This document shows positions 1-12,700 of a stretch of DNA of 64,000 nt, piece by piece. Positions within the stretch are counted from its first letter, which is position 1; each line of letters starts with the position of its first letter. A program made the translations under genes and the position numbers. The DNA is taken from positions 1-64,000 of the forward strand of contig JAPTJF010000021.1 of the NCBI GenBank assembly GCA_029339195.1, given 5' to 3'. Origin of the DNA: Micractinium sp. NFX-FRZ (lineage: Eukaryota > Chlorophyta > Trebouxiophyceae > Chlorellales > Chlorellaceae). A model generated the notes under the pieces. That model searched no databases. It was not told the origin of the DNA and was given only the letters and a program-made list of their open reading frames with translations.

Positions 1-434
1 CACCCCTGGCATCCCACCCCTAGCAGCCAAAACTAGAGGCGTGCTAGGGGCGTGCTAGCCCAGTTCAGTCCCCTTAGATATCCAGGTGCCTGCCCTGCCC
101 CCGCTGCATGCGGGTATGGACAGAACCATTCCTTGTTATTCTGGAAGCCCGCCCATAGTTACCGCTGTGTTGCACATGTGTTTGTGGACGGCTGGGGGGA
201 TGCCTGCCAGTGTGGGGATAGCGCCCGCCCTGCCGCCGCGGCTGGGCCTGGCGCCAGGGCCGGGCCAGGCTTGCTGCCACCCCACCATAGCTTCATTCCA
301 CACTCCTTGGTAGCTGGCATGTACCCCTGGCTTGAATCTCTGCTGGTATCCTCAAAATCACGCCCTTGTGCTAGAAACATGTTTGTCTTTTGTCATCTTC
401 TTCCATCCGCCCATGGCATGTGTCCCCGCTGCAG
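1..434 (+). other. Intronic sequence of the dynamin gene, no exon recognised
   Basis: The first supported exon of the dynamin-related gene starts at 435 and codes for sequence downstream of the P-loop. The P-loop exon must therefore lie left of the window or be unrecognised here. No stretch in 1-434 gives dynamin-like peptide in a consistent phase. The open frames here are short and shadow-like. Confidence 0.5.
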
Positions 435-3400
435 GTGGAGCACCGCCTCACGAAGGGCGAGGCTTACGCGGAGCTGAGCTACCGGGAGCACCCAGATGCA
501 GAGAAGCTGTCCGTCATCCGCATCGCAGACATGGAGCAGATTGAAGACGAGGTCTGCAAGGTGAGGCGCTGCATGCCCGCCAGTGCTCAGCACTAGGCTA
601 GCGCTGGACTGTGCTGGGCACGGCACGCCTTCCTGTGCTGGGCATGCCTTTCTGGAGGAAGTTACAGTATAAAAAACATGCATGTGCTCGTGACTGCCAG
701 CACGTCCGGTAGCCACAACCCCGGCTGTGCCATCAGGCTGCACGCACGTGCCCTCAAACATCCTCCTGCTGTCCAGCCACTGCTTCGACATGGAGCCAAC
801 TCCTCTGCCTGCCGCCCCCGTGGCCACGCCCTGCCGCCCCCACGCCCTGCCGCCCCCACGCCCTGCCGCCCCCATGCCCTGCCTCTGACCACCCACCTCT
901 CAGCCTGGAGCACAACCCCAACCTGTTGCCCCCACAACCTGGTGCAGGCGACCGAGGTGGTGGCGGGGTCAGGCAAGGGCGTGGTGGACAGCACCATCTA
1001 CCTGCGGGTGCACAGCGACAAGCTGCCAGACCTCACTGTGCTCGACCTGCCTGGCATCACGTGAGCGAACATTTCTTGTCCACCCGCTGGGGACAGCTGG
1101 CAGCAGCTGGCGCCACCACGTGTGCAGTGGATGGGGAGCAGGCTGGTCCCCCGAGGGCCTGCCGTAGCGCACTCCTGCAGGCACACAGCTGGCAGCGGCC
1201 TGCCTTCTCAGGTTGTGCATGCATGCCCTGCTCCCCCAACCTGCAGGCGCAATGCTACCGATGAGCAGCCCGAGAACATCGAGGAGATTGTGACTGCGCT
1301 GATTGAGAACCACATTGCAGGCAAGTGGTGGCCAGGGGCGTGCTCTTGCATCGAAGCAGGGGCGTCCGGCATGACGCCGCCTGGGCTGTGAGCGGCAGGA
1401 AACGTCAGGAACGGTGTTCTCTCCTGGTGGATGTGCCGGCGCGGTTAGGTTGGCCTCGGCAGCATGCTCATCGCCCGCCATGTGCCCCCTACACGCCATC
1501 ACCGCAGGAGACATGGCCGTCATTCTGTGCGTCCTCCCTGCCAACGTCGACTTCTCCATAGCTGCCGGCATCAAGTTGGCCAAGAAGCATGATGTTGCTG
1601 GCGAGCGGACCATGGCAAGTTGGGAAGTTGCGCACTGGGCCTGGCTGGGCGGGTTTAGCACGCTGGGCACAGCCGGACAGTATTGTTTAGCGGTGCTGTG
1701 CTGTGTCGTGCCGTGCCGTGCCGTGCCGTGCCATGCCGTGTCGTGCCGTGCCGTGCTGTGCTGTGCTGTGCTGTGCTGTGCTGTGCCGTGCCGTACTGCT
1801 GGCGCTGTTTGATGCTGCTGTTTAGTGCCCCTCACAGTGCTGCCACACGTGACTTGCACCCCGGCGTGTCACCATTCCATTCCTGCAGGGCGTGGTGACC
1901 AAGATAGATCTCACCGAGTCGGGGGCGGAGATGCTGGACAGGCTGGCGGGCAGCGGCAAGAACCTCAAGCTCAAGCTCGGCTTCATCCCGGTGAGTCCCC
2001 CATGCTGTGCTGGCCTGGCTTTGGCTGAGCGCACCACGACCTGCAGTGTAGCACAACAGAGCGCAGACGGTGACAGCGCAGTGCAGCGCAGCACGGCACA
2101 GCACAGCGCAACCCTTGCTCCATGCTTCGGCCAGCCGCTTCATCATCTTGCCCACCTACACCCGCTCCTTCTCATCCCCCCGCAGGTGCGCAACCGCACT
2201 GCCCACGAGCTGGAGGAGGGCACGGCATTGGACTGTGTGCGTGCCAACGAGGAGGCCTTCTTCAAGTCGCACCCCCAGCTGGGCAAGCTGCCGTCTGACC
2301 GGCGGGGCATTGGGGCCCTGGTGAATGAGCTGGCACGCGTGCAGCTGCAGACCCTGTCCAAGTCGCTGCCCGGCCTGAAGAAGCAGGTGAGGCAGCTGGC
2401 TGCCGAGCGGGTAGGCAGCAGTGAGGAGCGGGGCGGGGTGAGGTGGGTGCAGGGGAGAGGCTGGGGCGCTGCGCATGCGTGCTGTGCTGGCAGGCAACAC
2501 CCCCACATTGGCCGCTTCCTCGCCTGCTCAGGTTGGTGCCCATGCATGCTCACCAAATGCACCTCTGCCCCCCTGTGCCCCTGCCCCCGCCTGCCTCTGC
2601 AGATCCGCCAGAAGCTGGACGCCAGCCGGGCAGAGCTGGACGCCATGCAGGGCAGCGTGGTGGGCTCAGAGAGCGAGGCCCTCATGCGGCTGCAGCAGCT
2701 GTCTTCCAAGGTAGGCATGCCTTACAAGGTGGTTTCTAGCTGGTCCTCTGCACATGGCAGCGGGCGGGGAGATGGGCGGGCGGGCGCCCATCTCGGGTTT
2801 CCAGCTGGCCCAACAGCATGCAGGCCAGGGACCGTTCGGCAAAGTGTGCCCCCTCACCTCCCTTCTCACGTGCCCCACATTATGCCGCTGCAGCTGGAGG
2901 TGCAGATGCTGCAGCTGCGGCAGGGAAACTACCAGGCGCTGCCGACGGGCGACGACTCCCTGAAAGTGGCGCGCCGGGTGCACGAGATGGCGCTGGAGTA
3001 CTTGAAGGAGGTGCGCGCTGAGAGGGTGGAGGAGCTGGGGGTGTCGTGGCAGCCTGGGCTGCTGTCCATCTGTCCAGAATTGCTTCCCTGCCTGCCAGTC
3101 GCCAACCATTCCATTTTGCCCCTAGCATGCCAGCACACATGCTGTGTATGTTTCACATGGAAACACATGAAGGCACATGCGCCCCGCCCTGCGTCCGCTT
3201 CTCACTCCCCTGAACCCGTCCACTGCGCAGGTTGAGGACGAGTGCAACCTGGCCTGGTTCATGGGCGACGAGTGCTTCGAGCAGCTGAAGGAGCGCAGCA
3301 AGGACACACGCGGCGCTGCGCTGCCCAACTTCCTCTCTTCCTCAGTCTTCCACACTCTCTACATGGACAGTGAGTGCAGGTTGCCCGCACAGCTGCCTGC

Positions 3401-5253
3401 CCGCCTGCACGTGGCTTGGCTCTCCTGCCAACTTGCTGGCCTAACACCCACTGCCGAGCCTGCCTGCGTGACGGGGTGTAAGGGGCGCCAACAGCCTGGG
3501 CTGCCCCCCTTTGCCAGCCGCCCTGCGCAACCGCCATGCCAGCCTCCACTCACTGCCAGGCATGTGCACCCCCTCTCCTGCCAGCAGACCAATGCTCTGA
3601 CCCGTTACATTGCCTCCGCCTCCCGGTGCTTCAACTGCAGGGGTGCAGGCCAAGCTGCTGCACCCCGCCCTGGACCTGGTGGCTCGGGTGCGGCTGTATG
3701 TTGAGGAGGACGTGCTGGGGGCCTTGACGTCGGAGGTGTTCAGGCCCTTCCCCCGCCTGCTGGCGGCAGTGAAGGACCAGGTGCAGGAGCTGCTGCGGGA
3801 GCAGGAGGCGGCGGCCAAGGCGCACATGGGGCTCATGATCAAGTGAGGCTGGGGGCGGGGGAAGGGGATGGGGGACAGGGACGGCGGCGTAGCTGCGTGG
3901 GCGGATGTCTGCAGTGCACGGGAAGGAGGGAGGGAGACGAGAAGGCACCATGCCAATGCGTGCTGCAGGGCACACTTGCCAGGCCTCTTGTGGGGGAGCG
4001 ATCCTTTGCTATTATCCGGTGCACGAGTACCTGTGGGCTCCGTGGGCAGCATGGCATGCGCAGGGCACCCGGGGGCAGCCCCTAGTGCTCCCTATCATTT
4101 ACCATCATGGACCCGCCAGCGAGGCGTCCGGCAGGCACAGCACATCTCCCCGCTTCATTGGCACATGCAGGCAGCAGGAAGCGGTCCAAACTCTGAACCA
4201 CTACTACATGGACACCGTGAACAAGATCAAGGCGGCCAGCAGCGAGCTGAAGGCGGAGATTCAGAAGTGCAACGCTGGGGGTAGCAACACGTACCACGCT
4301 ATGTACGACAGCCTGCAGAAGGAGCATGGGTTGGAGCTCTACGTGAGTAGTATTTGGATCATAGGAACATCTTGCACAGAACAGCAGTGGATGCATAGTG
4401 TTTGAGGCGAAGGAAGGGTGCAAAGGAGTATGACTCACACCCATGCATGTACCGCCTGCTTCTCCCCTTGTACTGCCCCTGCAGAACTTCATCGCGTCCC
4501 TGGCTAATGCTGTAAGCAACGAGGATCAGGCCATGAAAGAGATGCAGATCAGGTGGGCTGGTGGCTGCACTAGCTATTTGCGGCAGCACTCAGCATCCAG
4601 CCGGCCTTAGCTTAGAAGCCGAGCGGGCACATCGTGACTGCATCAGCACACGCGCATGCTGCCTCTGAGCTCCCCACTAGTGGAGTACTCCCCTCTGCTG
4701 CCGGCCGACACGCTCCAACACATCCTGCACTCCTCTCCGCCTCGATGCAGCCTCAAGGCGTACTCCAAGGTGGTCCTCAAGCGGGTGTGCGACAACGTGG
4801 CGCTGGGCGTGCGCATGCTGCTGGTGGACGAGGTGGGCGCTTCAGCCGCCTGACAGGGCAGCGCCTGCCAAAAGGATCGGAGGACAAGCCCGCTAGTTAT
4901 GCCGGGGTTGCCCGCCCGTAATCCGCAACTGTATTATCCAGTCCCCCTCTGTTTTCGACCCTTCGTAAGTGTCCTTCGCCCCCTGCCAATGCCTCCCACC
5001 TCACCATGGCTGCTTGCAGGTCGGGGACAAGCTGGCCAGCACCATCCAGCAGGGGATCTACAGCCTGGTGGCAGGCGGCAGCGACGACCCCGATGCCGGC
5101 GAGGACGGCGTGGCGGCAGCAGCGCAGCGGGGCAGCAGCGGTGTGCTGGAGTTGATGCAGGACCCGCAGCAGGCGAGGCGGCGGGAGGAGCTGGCCCGAG
5201 TGGTGGGCAGCCTGGAGCGGGCGGCGGCACGGCTGAAGAACATCACAGTGTGA
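435..5253 (+). CDS. Dynamin-related GTPase, 5'-partial (14 exons visible)
   Basis: Large GTPase of the dynamin superfamily, which self-assembles on membranes and hydrolyses GTP to drive remodelling or fission. The visible 614 aa start after the P-loop and switch I. They contain G3 (LPDLTVLDLPGIT), G4 (GVVTKID), a helical middle/stalk region and a C-terminal GED-like helical region. No PH or proline-rich domain follows, so it resembles Mx-like or plant DRP4-type proteins; that subfamily is an inference. Exons 435-560, 948-1060, 1247-1320, 1508-1614, 1889-1990, 2186-2386, 2603-2710, 2894-3010, 3231-3369, 3641-3842, 4171-4342, 4485-4552, 4751-4832, 5020-5253; every junction keeps phase. The introns after 1320 and 1614 use GC donors (GCAAGT). 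The 5' end lies left of the window. It is convergent with the PHYLLO gene. Confidence 0.88.
1692..1796. repeat. Pentanucleotide satellite (TGCCG/TGCTG)n
   Basis: About 21 head-to-tail 5-bp units alternating between GTGCC and GTGCT, lying inside a dynamin intron just before the exon at 1889. A near-identical array sits in a TRM1 intron at 42031-42130. A shorter one on the opposite strand is at 50467-50491. Confidence 0.9.
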
Positions 5254-5406
5254 GGAGGGGCAGGCAACAGCCTCGCTGCCTACCTACCGGTGCCACCTGT
5301 CACTGCTGTCGCTCTGTGGAAGCAGAGCCTGGCAAGGAGCATTAGCCGGCTGGGAGTGTATCGTTTGGAAGGCAGTACGGAACTGGCATGAGTAGTCTTC
5401 AGGACC

Positions 5407-5411
5407 TGTAA
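5407..5411 (+). terminator. TGTAA poly(A) signal, dynamin gene
   Basis: TGTAA, the usual green-algal poly(A) signal, lies 154 bp past the dynamin stop codon. A minus-strand TGTAA lies 12 bp further on, so the two convergent 3' UTRs would nearly abut. Confidence 0.45.
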
Positions 5412-5423
5412 CTAGTGCACGTG

Positions 5424-5428
5424 TTACA
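5424..5428 (-). terminator. TGTAA poly(A) signal, PHYLLO gene
   Basis: TGTAA on the minus strand, 258 bp past the PHYLLO stop at 5686. It is paired with the plus-strand signal of the convergent dynamin gene. Confidence 0.4.
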
Positions 5429-5685
5429 TGTGTGTGGCACGCCAGCTCCGGCTTGCCAGCAAGCAGGCAAATGGAAGCCAGGCGGGATGCACGAATAGGA
5501 AAAATGGACTTGCGATGCAAATGAAAGGAAGCTGATTGTGTTTAAGTAAGTGCATGTGCTGGTCATACAGGGCAGGCACAAGATTCGGCTGCCGGTGATA
5601 ATGAGTGAAAACCTGAAGGCATGGGATTAGATTGGGGGACGATCAGGGGTGGGAGCGAGGGCGCCTGGGAAGCGGTTTGCCGCCC

Positions 5686-6750
5686 TCACCGCCCCTGCTC
5701 GTCGAAAAATTGGTGCAGCAGAGCCAGCACCTCAAGCGGGCGCTCAATGTGCACCGCATGGCCACAGCCCGGCACGAGGGCCACCCTGGCAGCTGAGCTG
5801 GCCTCCACGTCAGCAGTGCCACCTGGCACCAGCTTGGCTGCCAGCTTCTCTGCGATGCCCGCAAATTTGCCATCCTCCTCCCCTGCCACCAGCAGCAGCG
5901 GAGGCAGGCTGCCTGCAGCGGCTGCTTCCGGCAGCTCGAGCCACAGGCTGGGCGCCCGGCCGTGGGAGGCAGCTGCCAGCACTGCTGCCAGCTGCTGTGC
6001 GTCGCCCGCCTGCTGCCGCTTCTGCAGCATGCCAGCAAAGCGTGGGCTAGCGCGCAGCTGAGCCCACATGGGCAGCTGATACCACTGCTCAGTGAAGCGC
6101 TGCAGGCCGCCGCCGCTCAGAGCGCCTGCCAGTGCATCGTCGCGAGCAGCCCGTGCAGCGCGCACAGCAGGGTCGGGCAGACCGGGGGTGCCTGCGGATC
6201 GGAGAGTTGGGCACAAGAAGCAGGATCACTGTGATGACTAGTGAGTATGCTATTGGAGGCAATCACGTGCATCAGCGCGCAACAACGCAAAGTCCTCCCA
6301 CCAGCCAGCCCGCCAGCCACATCAACCGCCCAGCCAGTCAACCGCCCAGCCTAGCTTGGACGCATGCCTGCCCGCCCGCAGCGCCCACCTGAGATGCTGA
6401 CCACGCCGCTGAAGAGGTGTGGCCAGCGCGCCGCCAGGAGCAGTGCCAGGCGAGCGCCGAGTGAATACCCCACCAGCTGGCAGCCTTGAAGGCCCTGCTG
6501 CTGCACCAGCGCCGCCACCGCCTCGGCCGATGCCTCCAGGCTGTAAGCCTCATTGCCACTGCTGCTGCTGCTGCGGCTGGCGCTGGCCTGGGTGCCATTG
6601 CCATTGCTGCCGGTGTCTAAGGAGGTGCCGCCATGGCCGGGCAGATCGAGAGCGACGCAGCGCCGCTCTAGGCCCAGCGCGCACAGCAGCGGCAGCCAGT
6701 CGTCGGCAGCGCCCAGGAAGCCGTGCAAGAGCAGTACCGGCGGCGGGTGT
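5686..6750 (-). other. MenH module of PHYLLO: alpha/beta hydrolase (SHCHC synthase-like)
   Basis: Alpha/beta-hydrolase that eliminates pyruvate from SEPHCHC in the bacterial pathway. It shows [14 protein letters not shown] (oxyanion), LDLPGHGGT, the nucleophile elbow [12 protein letters not shown] (Ser), and [11 protein letters not shown] with the catalytic His near the C terminus. The stop is at 5686-5688. Confidence 0.85.
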
Positions 6751-9700
6751 GACGCCTGGGAGGCGGCCCCTGCGCTGCCATTGGTGTTGCTACTGCTGCT
6801 GCTGCCGTTGCTGGTGCTGCTGCTGTTCAGCACTGCACCGGGCTGGCCAGCGGGGGGGAGCGCCTCGAGTAAGCTGAAATCGTAGCTGCATCCAGCGGCC
6901 AGCTGCACGACGCAGCGGCGCCGCTGCACCGCGCCCTGCTGTGGCGCTGCCTGCGCATCGGTCAGGCCCAGAGCGAGCGCCACGCCGCTGAGCACGACAG
7001 CGTCAGCAGCTGCCATGCTGATGCCCATTCCGTGGCTGCTGCTGCTGCTGCTGCTGCTGCCGTTGGCGCTGCCATTGCTGCTGCTTCTGCTGCCGACAAA
7101 GGGCTGCAGCAGGTGCTGCGCCCCCGCTGCTGCCGGCAGCAGATCTTCAGCAAACCAGCAGAGGGTGGCCAGGCCGTGCTGCGTGCCAGCTGTCACTGCC
7201 ACGTCACCGCTGCTGCCGCTGCCAGCTGGCGCGGCCTCCACCGCGGCTGCCAGCTGGGCCAGCTGCGCAATGCCCAGGCTGCTCTCGAACGAGGAGCTCA
7301 GCACGGGCAGCACGCCACGCTGGCGCGCCCAGGCTGCCAGCTCAGCAGTGCGCTCAAACCCTCCCAGCACAGCTGGTTTCAGCACCAGGGCTGCCACCCC
7401 CTCTAGGAGGGTCTCACTGTCCGGCGCGCCTGGGCCCACCAGGCCTGCATGGGGGGCAGGGGACGGTAGGTCAGTTTGCGATCAAAAACAAGTTGGTGGA
7501 CAAAGCAGGCCCGTGCACCTGCTAGCGCGGTGAATCCACAGACACCTTACCCTGACCCTTACCCTTGCAGAAACTTTCTCCACCCACCTTGATCCACCGA
7601 CTCGTCCAGAGCCAGCGGCAGGCCGGTGCGGCAGTACACCTCCGGCAGGTCGGCAGTACAGCTCACAGGCTCCTCCACGTACTGCAGCTGCGCCGCAGCT
7701 GCCGCCTGCCCAAACTGCGGCGGGCAAGTGGGAGACATACAGCGACGGGTGGGCGTGGGTGGTCAGGTGAGACATTGTGCTGGCAGGCGGGATGAAATGG
7801 CTCAGGTTGGCCGTAGGGCGTCCACAGCAGTCTGGTGCCAGGCAGGTGCCAGTCTGGGCAAGCGCACACACTAAACAGCTGCCACCCTGCCCCGGCCATG
7901 CCCGCCCCTCCCGCGCCAACCCACCTGCACAGCCTGCTCCAGCGTCCACCGCCGGTTGGCGTCCGCCCGCAGCGTCACCGCCGGCCCCACAGCGCGCCTG
8001 ATGGCCAGCACCGCCGCAGCATCCTCGGCGGGGTCGCTGCGCCGGCCCACCTTGATTTTGAGCGCTGAATAGGGCTGGCTCTGCAGTAGGGCAGCTGCCT
8101 CTGCAGCCGCCTCCTCTGGCGAGCCCTGGCAGTCGAGCAGGCCGTTGACAGACACCGCTGCCGGCGGGACGGGGGTGCCGGCCAGCAGCTGGGCCAGGGG
8201 CAGGCCGTGGTGCTGTGCCAGGGCTGACAGCAGGGCAGCCTCCAAGCCGCAGCGCACAGAGGGCAGCAGGGATTCGGGAGCTACGCCCAGGCCCTGCCGC
8301 AGCCAGGCGCTCAGGCGGCCGCCCAGCAGCGCCGTTGTGAGGGGCACCTTCACTGTGCTGCTGCTGCTGCTGCTGCTGCTGGGGTTGCTGCTGCTGCTGC
8401 TGGGGTTGCTGCCGGTGGATAGCAGCTGGCACACCAGCGCCAACTGCTGCTCTGCCTGCTGCAGCGTCTCACGGTGCAGTCCGGGCAGAGGGGCCACCTC
8501 CCCCACGCCGTGCGAGCAGCGGCCAGCGCCCTCTAACGTCACCCGCAGCAGGAAGCCCTGCCGGCACCCAGGACCGCTGCTGCCTGCTGCTGCCGCTGAT
8601 GTGGTCAGCGGCCGGGCGAGCGGCAAGCTGAAGGCGTGGTAGCCAGCTGACTGCACAGCTAGCTCAAACGGGGCGCTGCCAGCTGCGCCTGCTGCCTCGA
8701 CTGCCCCGGCTGCTGCTGCCAGATCGGGTGCTGCAGGCAGATCTGCAGCCGGCTGGTGCTCCAGCAGGCGCAGCGTGGCGCTCACGGCTTGCTTCACGGC
8801 TGCCTGGATCTCGCGGTGCCGGTCCACGTTTGTCAGCCGGCTGGTCACCACCTCGATCACTGCGGGAAAGCAGGGTAGCAAATGCAGGGGTGGGAGGGCA
8901 GTTGGCGGGATGGGTCAGACCTGCAGCGGGCAGGGAGGCACTCGTGCAGGTAGACAGGCAGGCAGACAGGCAGACATACGTGTCGGGTGGCTGGCTTATG
9001 ATGCCCTGAAGATGAAACACTGCACACCCCCGCTGGCAGAACAAGTTGATTGTATCCGCCCCAACCCCTGACCCCAACAAACCTGAGTGGCGGTTGCATC
9101 CCCATGCGGAGCGCAGGGCAGTGCTCAGGTCCTCAACCGCCGTCACTTTCTGGTGCGGGATGCCGTGGGCGCGACACATGCCTGCAGACAAGAGGCGAGC
9201 GCGGGAGGTGCGTTTGGCTCGCAGGTGCACAACAGCATTGGCATGCAGCGGCCTCGTTCTACTTTGAGCCCGGCAGCTCCCCTTCCACACACCCCTGCTG
9301 CACCACTCAACAAAAAAACAGTCGAGCAATGAACGACACTCAAGTGCGCTCACAAAAGGCGTGGAACAAGGCTCACCCTCGAGGTCCACGTGCTGCGGCG
9401 TGGCCCACAGCGGCGTGAAGACGTCCTCGGGCAGCGCGTCGGCAATGGGGAGGAAGGAAAAGATGCCGCCCCCTGAGTTGTTGATGAGCACCACCGTGAG
9501 CGGCGGCCGCGCCTCGCCTGCAGGGCAGCACCGGGCGGCAGCGGTGGGTGGTGCAGCAGCAGGGCAGTGAGTAGGTGGGTCGGCGAAGGACCTGGGAGGG
9601 AGAGGGGCAGCGTCCTGCCAGGCACACCCTCCCCACACGGGCATTTGGTGCTGCCCCACCCCGCCACTTCCGCATGCTGCCCAAATGAACACACTCTTCC

Positions 9701-12700
9701 CAGATCACCATGCCCCACCACTTTTGCAAACCGCCCAGAGCAGGATGAGCGGTCGTTCCTGCCCCTCCTGTCGCCCGCCCTCATTCCCTCCACCCTCAAG
9801 CCTTAGCTCACCGCTGCGAAGCAGGTTGAGCCCGTTGATGTCATGCAGGAAGGAGAGGTCTCCCACCACCAGAGTGGCGCCCCGCCCCAGGCCGTCAGCA
9901 AACCCAGCAGCTGCAGGCAAGGTGAGAGAGGGGAGGCAGGTGGATGGGTGGGCAAGCGGGCAGGCAGGCAGGCGGGCGAGACACCAGTCAGTCAGTCAGT
10001 CAGGCAGGCAGGCGAGGAAGCAGGTAACAGTGGTGCAGGCAGGCAAAAAGCGTGGTGGGACAGCCCAGCACTTGCAACAGTGTGCAGTACCAAAGACACC
10101 CACAGCAGCGCTGTACAGCAGCAGGTTACAGGGAGCAGGGCAAGCCCTTACCTGTGGACAGCACGCCATCAATGCCGCTAGCTCCGCGGTTGGCAGCCAC
10201 AGGGGCACCGAGGGCCGTTGCCACCACACCCTGGGGCACCTGCGTCGCACCCCCGCTGCTGCCGCCGCTTCCTGCCGCTGCTGCCGGGGCTGGGGAAGCA
10301 AACATATCGAGGTCCCGGATGGGCATGCTGTTCCCCACAAACAGGCCCTCCCCAGGAGGCAGCTGCTGTGCCAGCGCACGGGCCACCGCTGGCTCTGTCA
10401 GCTCCGGCATGCGGGCCATGGCTGCATCCACGGCAGCAGAGGCCTCCGCATCGAGCGCCTGCAGCAGGCAGCGGTAGCGCTGCTGCTCGGGGTGGGGGTT
10501 GCCGGCGCCGCCGCCCGCCAGGGCCGCCACCAGCAGCGGCAGCGGCGCCTGTAGGCGGTGGGACAGCAGATAGAACTGGTCGTGCCGCTTGGGCGAGCGG
10601 TCTGCTAGGATCCAGTGCAGGGGCGCGGCCTGCTGCCCCTGCCCCTGCTGCTGGATTATGCTGCCAGCGCTACCACCACCGCCGCCGCCGCCGCTGCCGC
10701 TGCTGCTCTCCTGGCCGCTGCTGCCATCCGCCTGGCCGCCCTCCAGGCAGCACCACTCCAGGAATTGGTTTGTGCGCTTGGAGGTCAGGTGCCCGCCCAG
10801 CTGCAGCACGACGTCAGGACGCAGCGCCTGCCACTGCTGGCGGTCCAGCAGCAGCAGCTGGTCGAAATGGTGGATCACTGCTGGGCCTGCTGCGCCTGCT
10901 GTGGTTGCTGATGCTGCCTGGGCTGTGCGCACGCCGGCACGTAGGCCCGATAGGATGTCGGCCGCCACGGGCCAGCCCAGCAGCTGGCCCAGCTGCGCTG
11001 CCGCCACGACGTCTTCAGGGTGGCTCAGCTCTGCTGCCACTATGAGGCCCCGCCGAGCGCCGGAAATGGCCTGCAGAGCCGCACACGCTGCAGGGTCAGC
11101 CGCCAGAGCGGACCAACTGCTGCCGCTGCTGCTGCTGCCGCCGCTGCTGCTGCTGCTGCTGCCGCCGCTGCTGCTGCTGCTGCTGCTGCCCAGCGCTGTG
11201 CCTGGCAGCTGCAGCTGTGCGGGAGCCAGCGTAGGTGGACAGAGCGGCGCCACAGAGGTAAGGGGTGTGTTGCCTGCCTCCCAGCGCTGCAGGCCCTGCA
11301 GGCACTTGCGGTCCCAGCTGCCGGCCTCCACCGGCGCAAGCGGCTCCCTGCATGGACCAGACCGAGGCGACGGGAGGAAATGAGTTTGGTGGGCACATTG
11401 TGAGTGGGGGGCCACATTGGGAGCCTGGCACCGAGCGGCCTGAAAGCCCACCAGCAGCGGCACCATGCAATTGCCCCCGCAAGTTGCCTTGTTAGGAGCC
11501 CCAGTGCATGCGCACCAATGCTGCATGCAGTGAAGCAGACGCTCTTCCCCTGATGACAACAAGCCCCAGGCTTTGGTTCCTCACCTGAACTGGCAGTTGA
11601 CGTGCACCGGCCCGGCTGGCACCCCGGCAGCATGCTGCAGTGCGGTGTCTATGGCAGAGAGGACGGTGCGGGCGGGCAGGGCGTCCAGCGGGGCGGGCAT
11701 GTCCATGTGCCAGCGCGTGTAGCCGCCAAACATTTTGACCTGCACAGGCGGCGGGTGGGAGAAGGCAGGGTGCATGGCAAGCGCCTCACACAACCGGTCA
11801 TGCAGCAGGAGCAAGGTCACGCGCTCCGCTTCCGCGCCCCCTCTCCTGTTGCCTGGTTGGCTACCAGTCCCTCCCAGCTGCCACTCCCCCTTCTCCAGCC
11901 TGACACAGCCGTCTCATTTCCCCCCGATCTCTCTCTATCCCCCTTCCCACCTGGTCAATCGTCTGGTTGGCCCCAGAGTCCCTCATCTCCGCCGGCCGAT
12001 CCCCCGTCAGCAGCAGCAGCGGCACCCCGCTGTGCGACGCCTCCACCACAGCAGGCAGCAGGTTGGCCACGGCGGTACCGCTGGAGGTGACGACCACAGC
12101 GGGGCGGCCGGTGGCGCGGCCGTAGCCCAGCGCCCAGAACCCCAGGGAGCGCTCGTCTGCGGGGGGAAAGCATGGGGGGGTAAAGGCAAGGAGAAAGGGA
12201 GGATGAAGTGCGTAGGGTGCAGGGCTGCCAGGCTGTGCCCGAGTGCGATGAGCTGCTGTGCCGGGCATGCGTGCCGTGCAACTGGCAGGCCTGCACAGCA
12301 CCTGCGAAGCATGCTCTGCCTGCCTGTGAGATAGGCAGCTGCCAGGGCTGCCACTGCAGTGGCAGCTCACCTATGCACGGCACGATGCGCGCACGCGGGT
12401 GCTGGGCGATGGCCACAGTGAGGGGGGAGGAGCGGGAGCCTGCAGCGGGGCAGGGGCCGATACGAAGGAAGGTGAAATGGCATGCCGTTCGAATCCACAG
12501 GCAAGGAAGTGCAGAGAAGCATGCAGGCTTTAAACAGAGAGCCAGGGGAGCCCTTCTTCTCCCCAATTTCCTCCCCACGTGCATAGCTCAATGTATCATT
12601 TGCCCCCCACCCTACGTCCCACCCTCGGCCCCTGCCCTGCCCACCTGGCGCCACGCAGAATGTGTTGCAGCCCAGCCTGCAGAGCTCCTCCACAGCCAGC

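Noticed and set aside
1683..1898. Cys/Val/Pro repeat peptide from the pentanucleotide array
   Set aside because: A translation artefact of a 5-bp satellite inside an intron.
9940..10025. CRISPR-like appearance of GGCAGGCAGGCGGGC and GTCAGTCAGTCAG runs
   Set aside because: They are simple 4-bp repeats in a PHYLLO intron with no spacer structure, in a eukaryotic genome.
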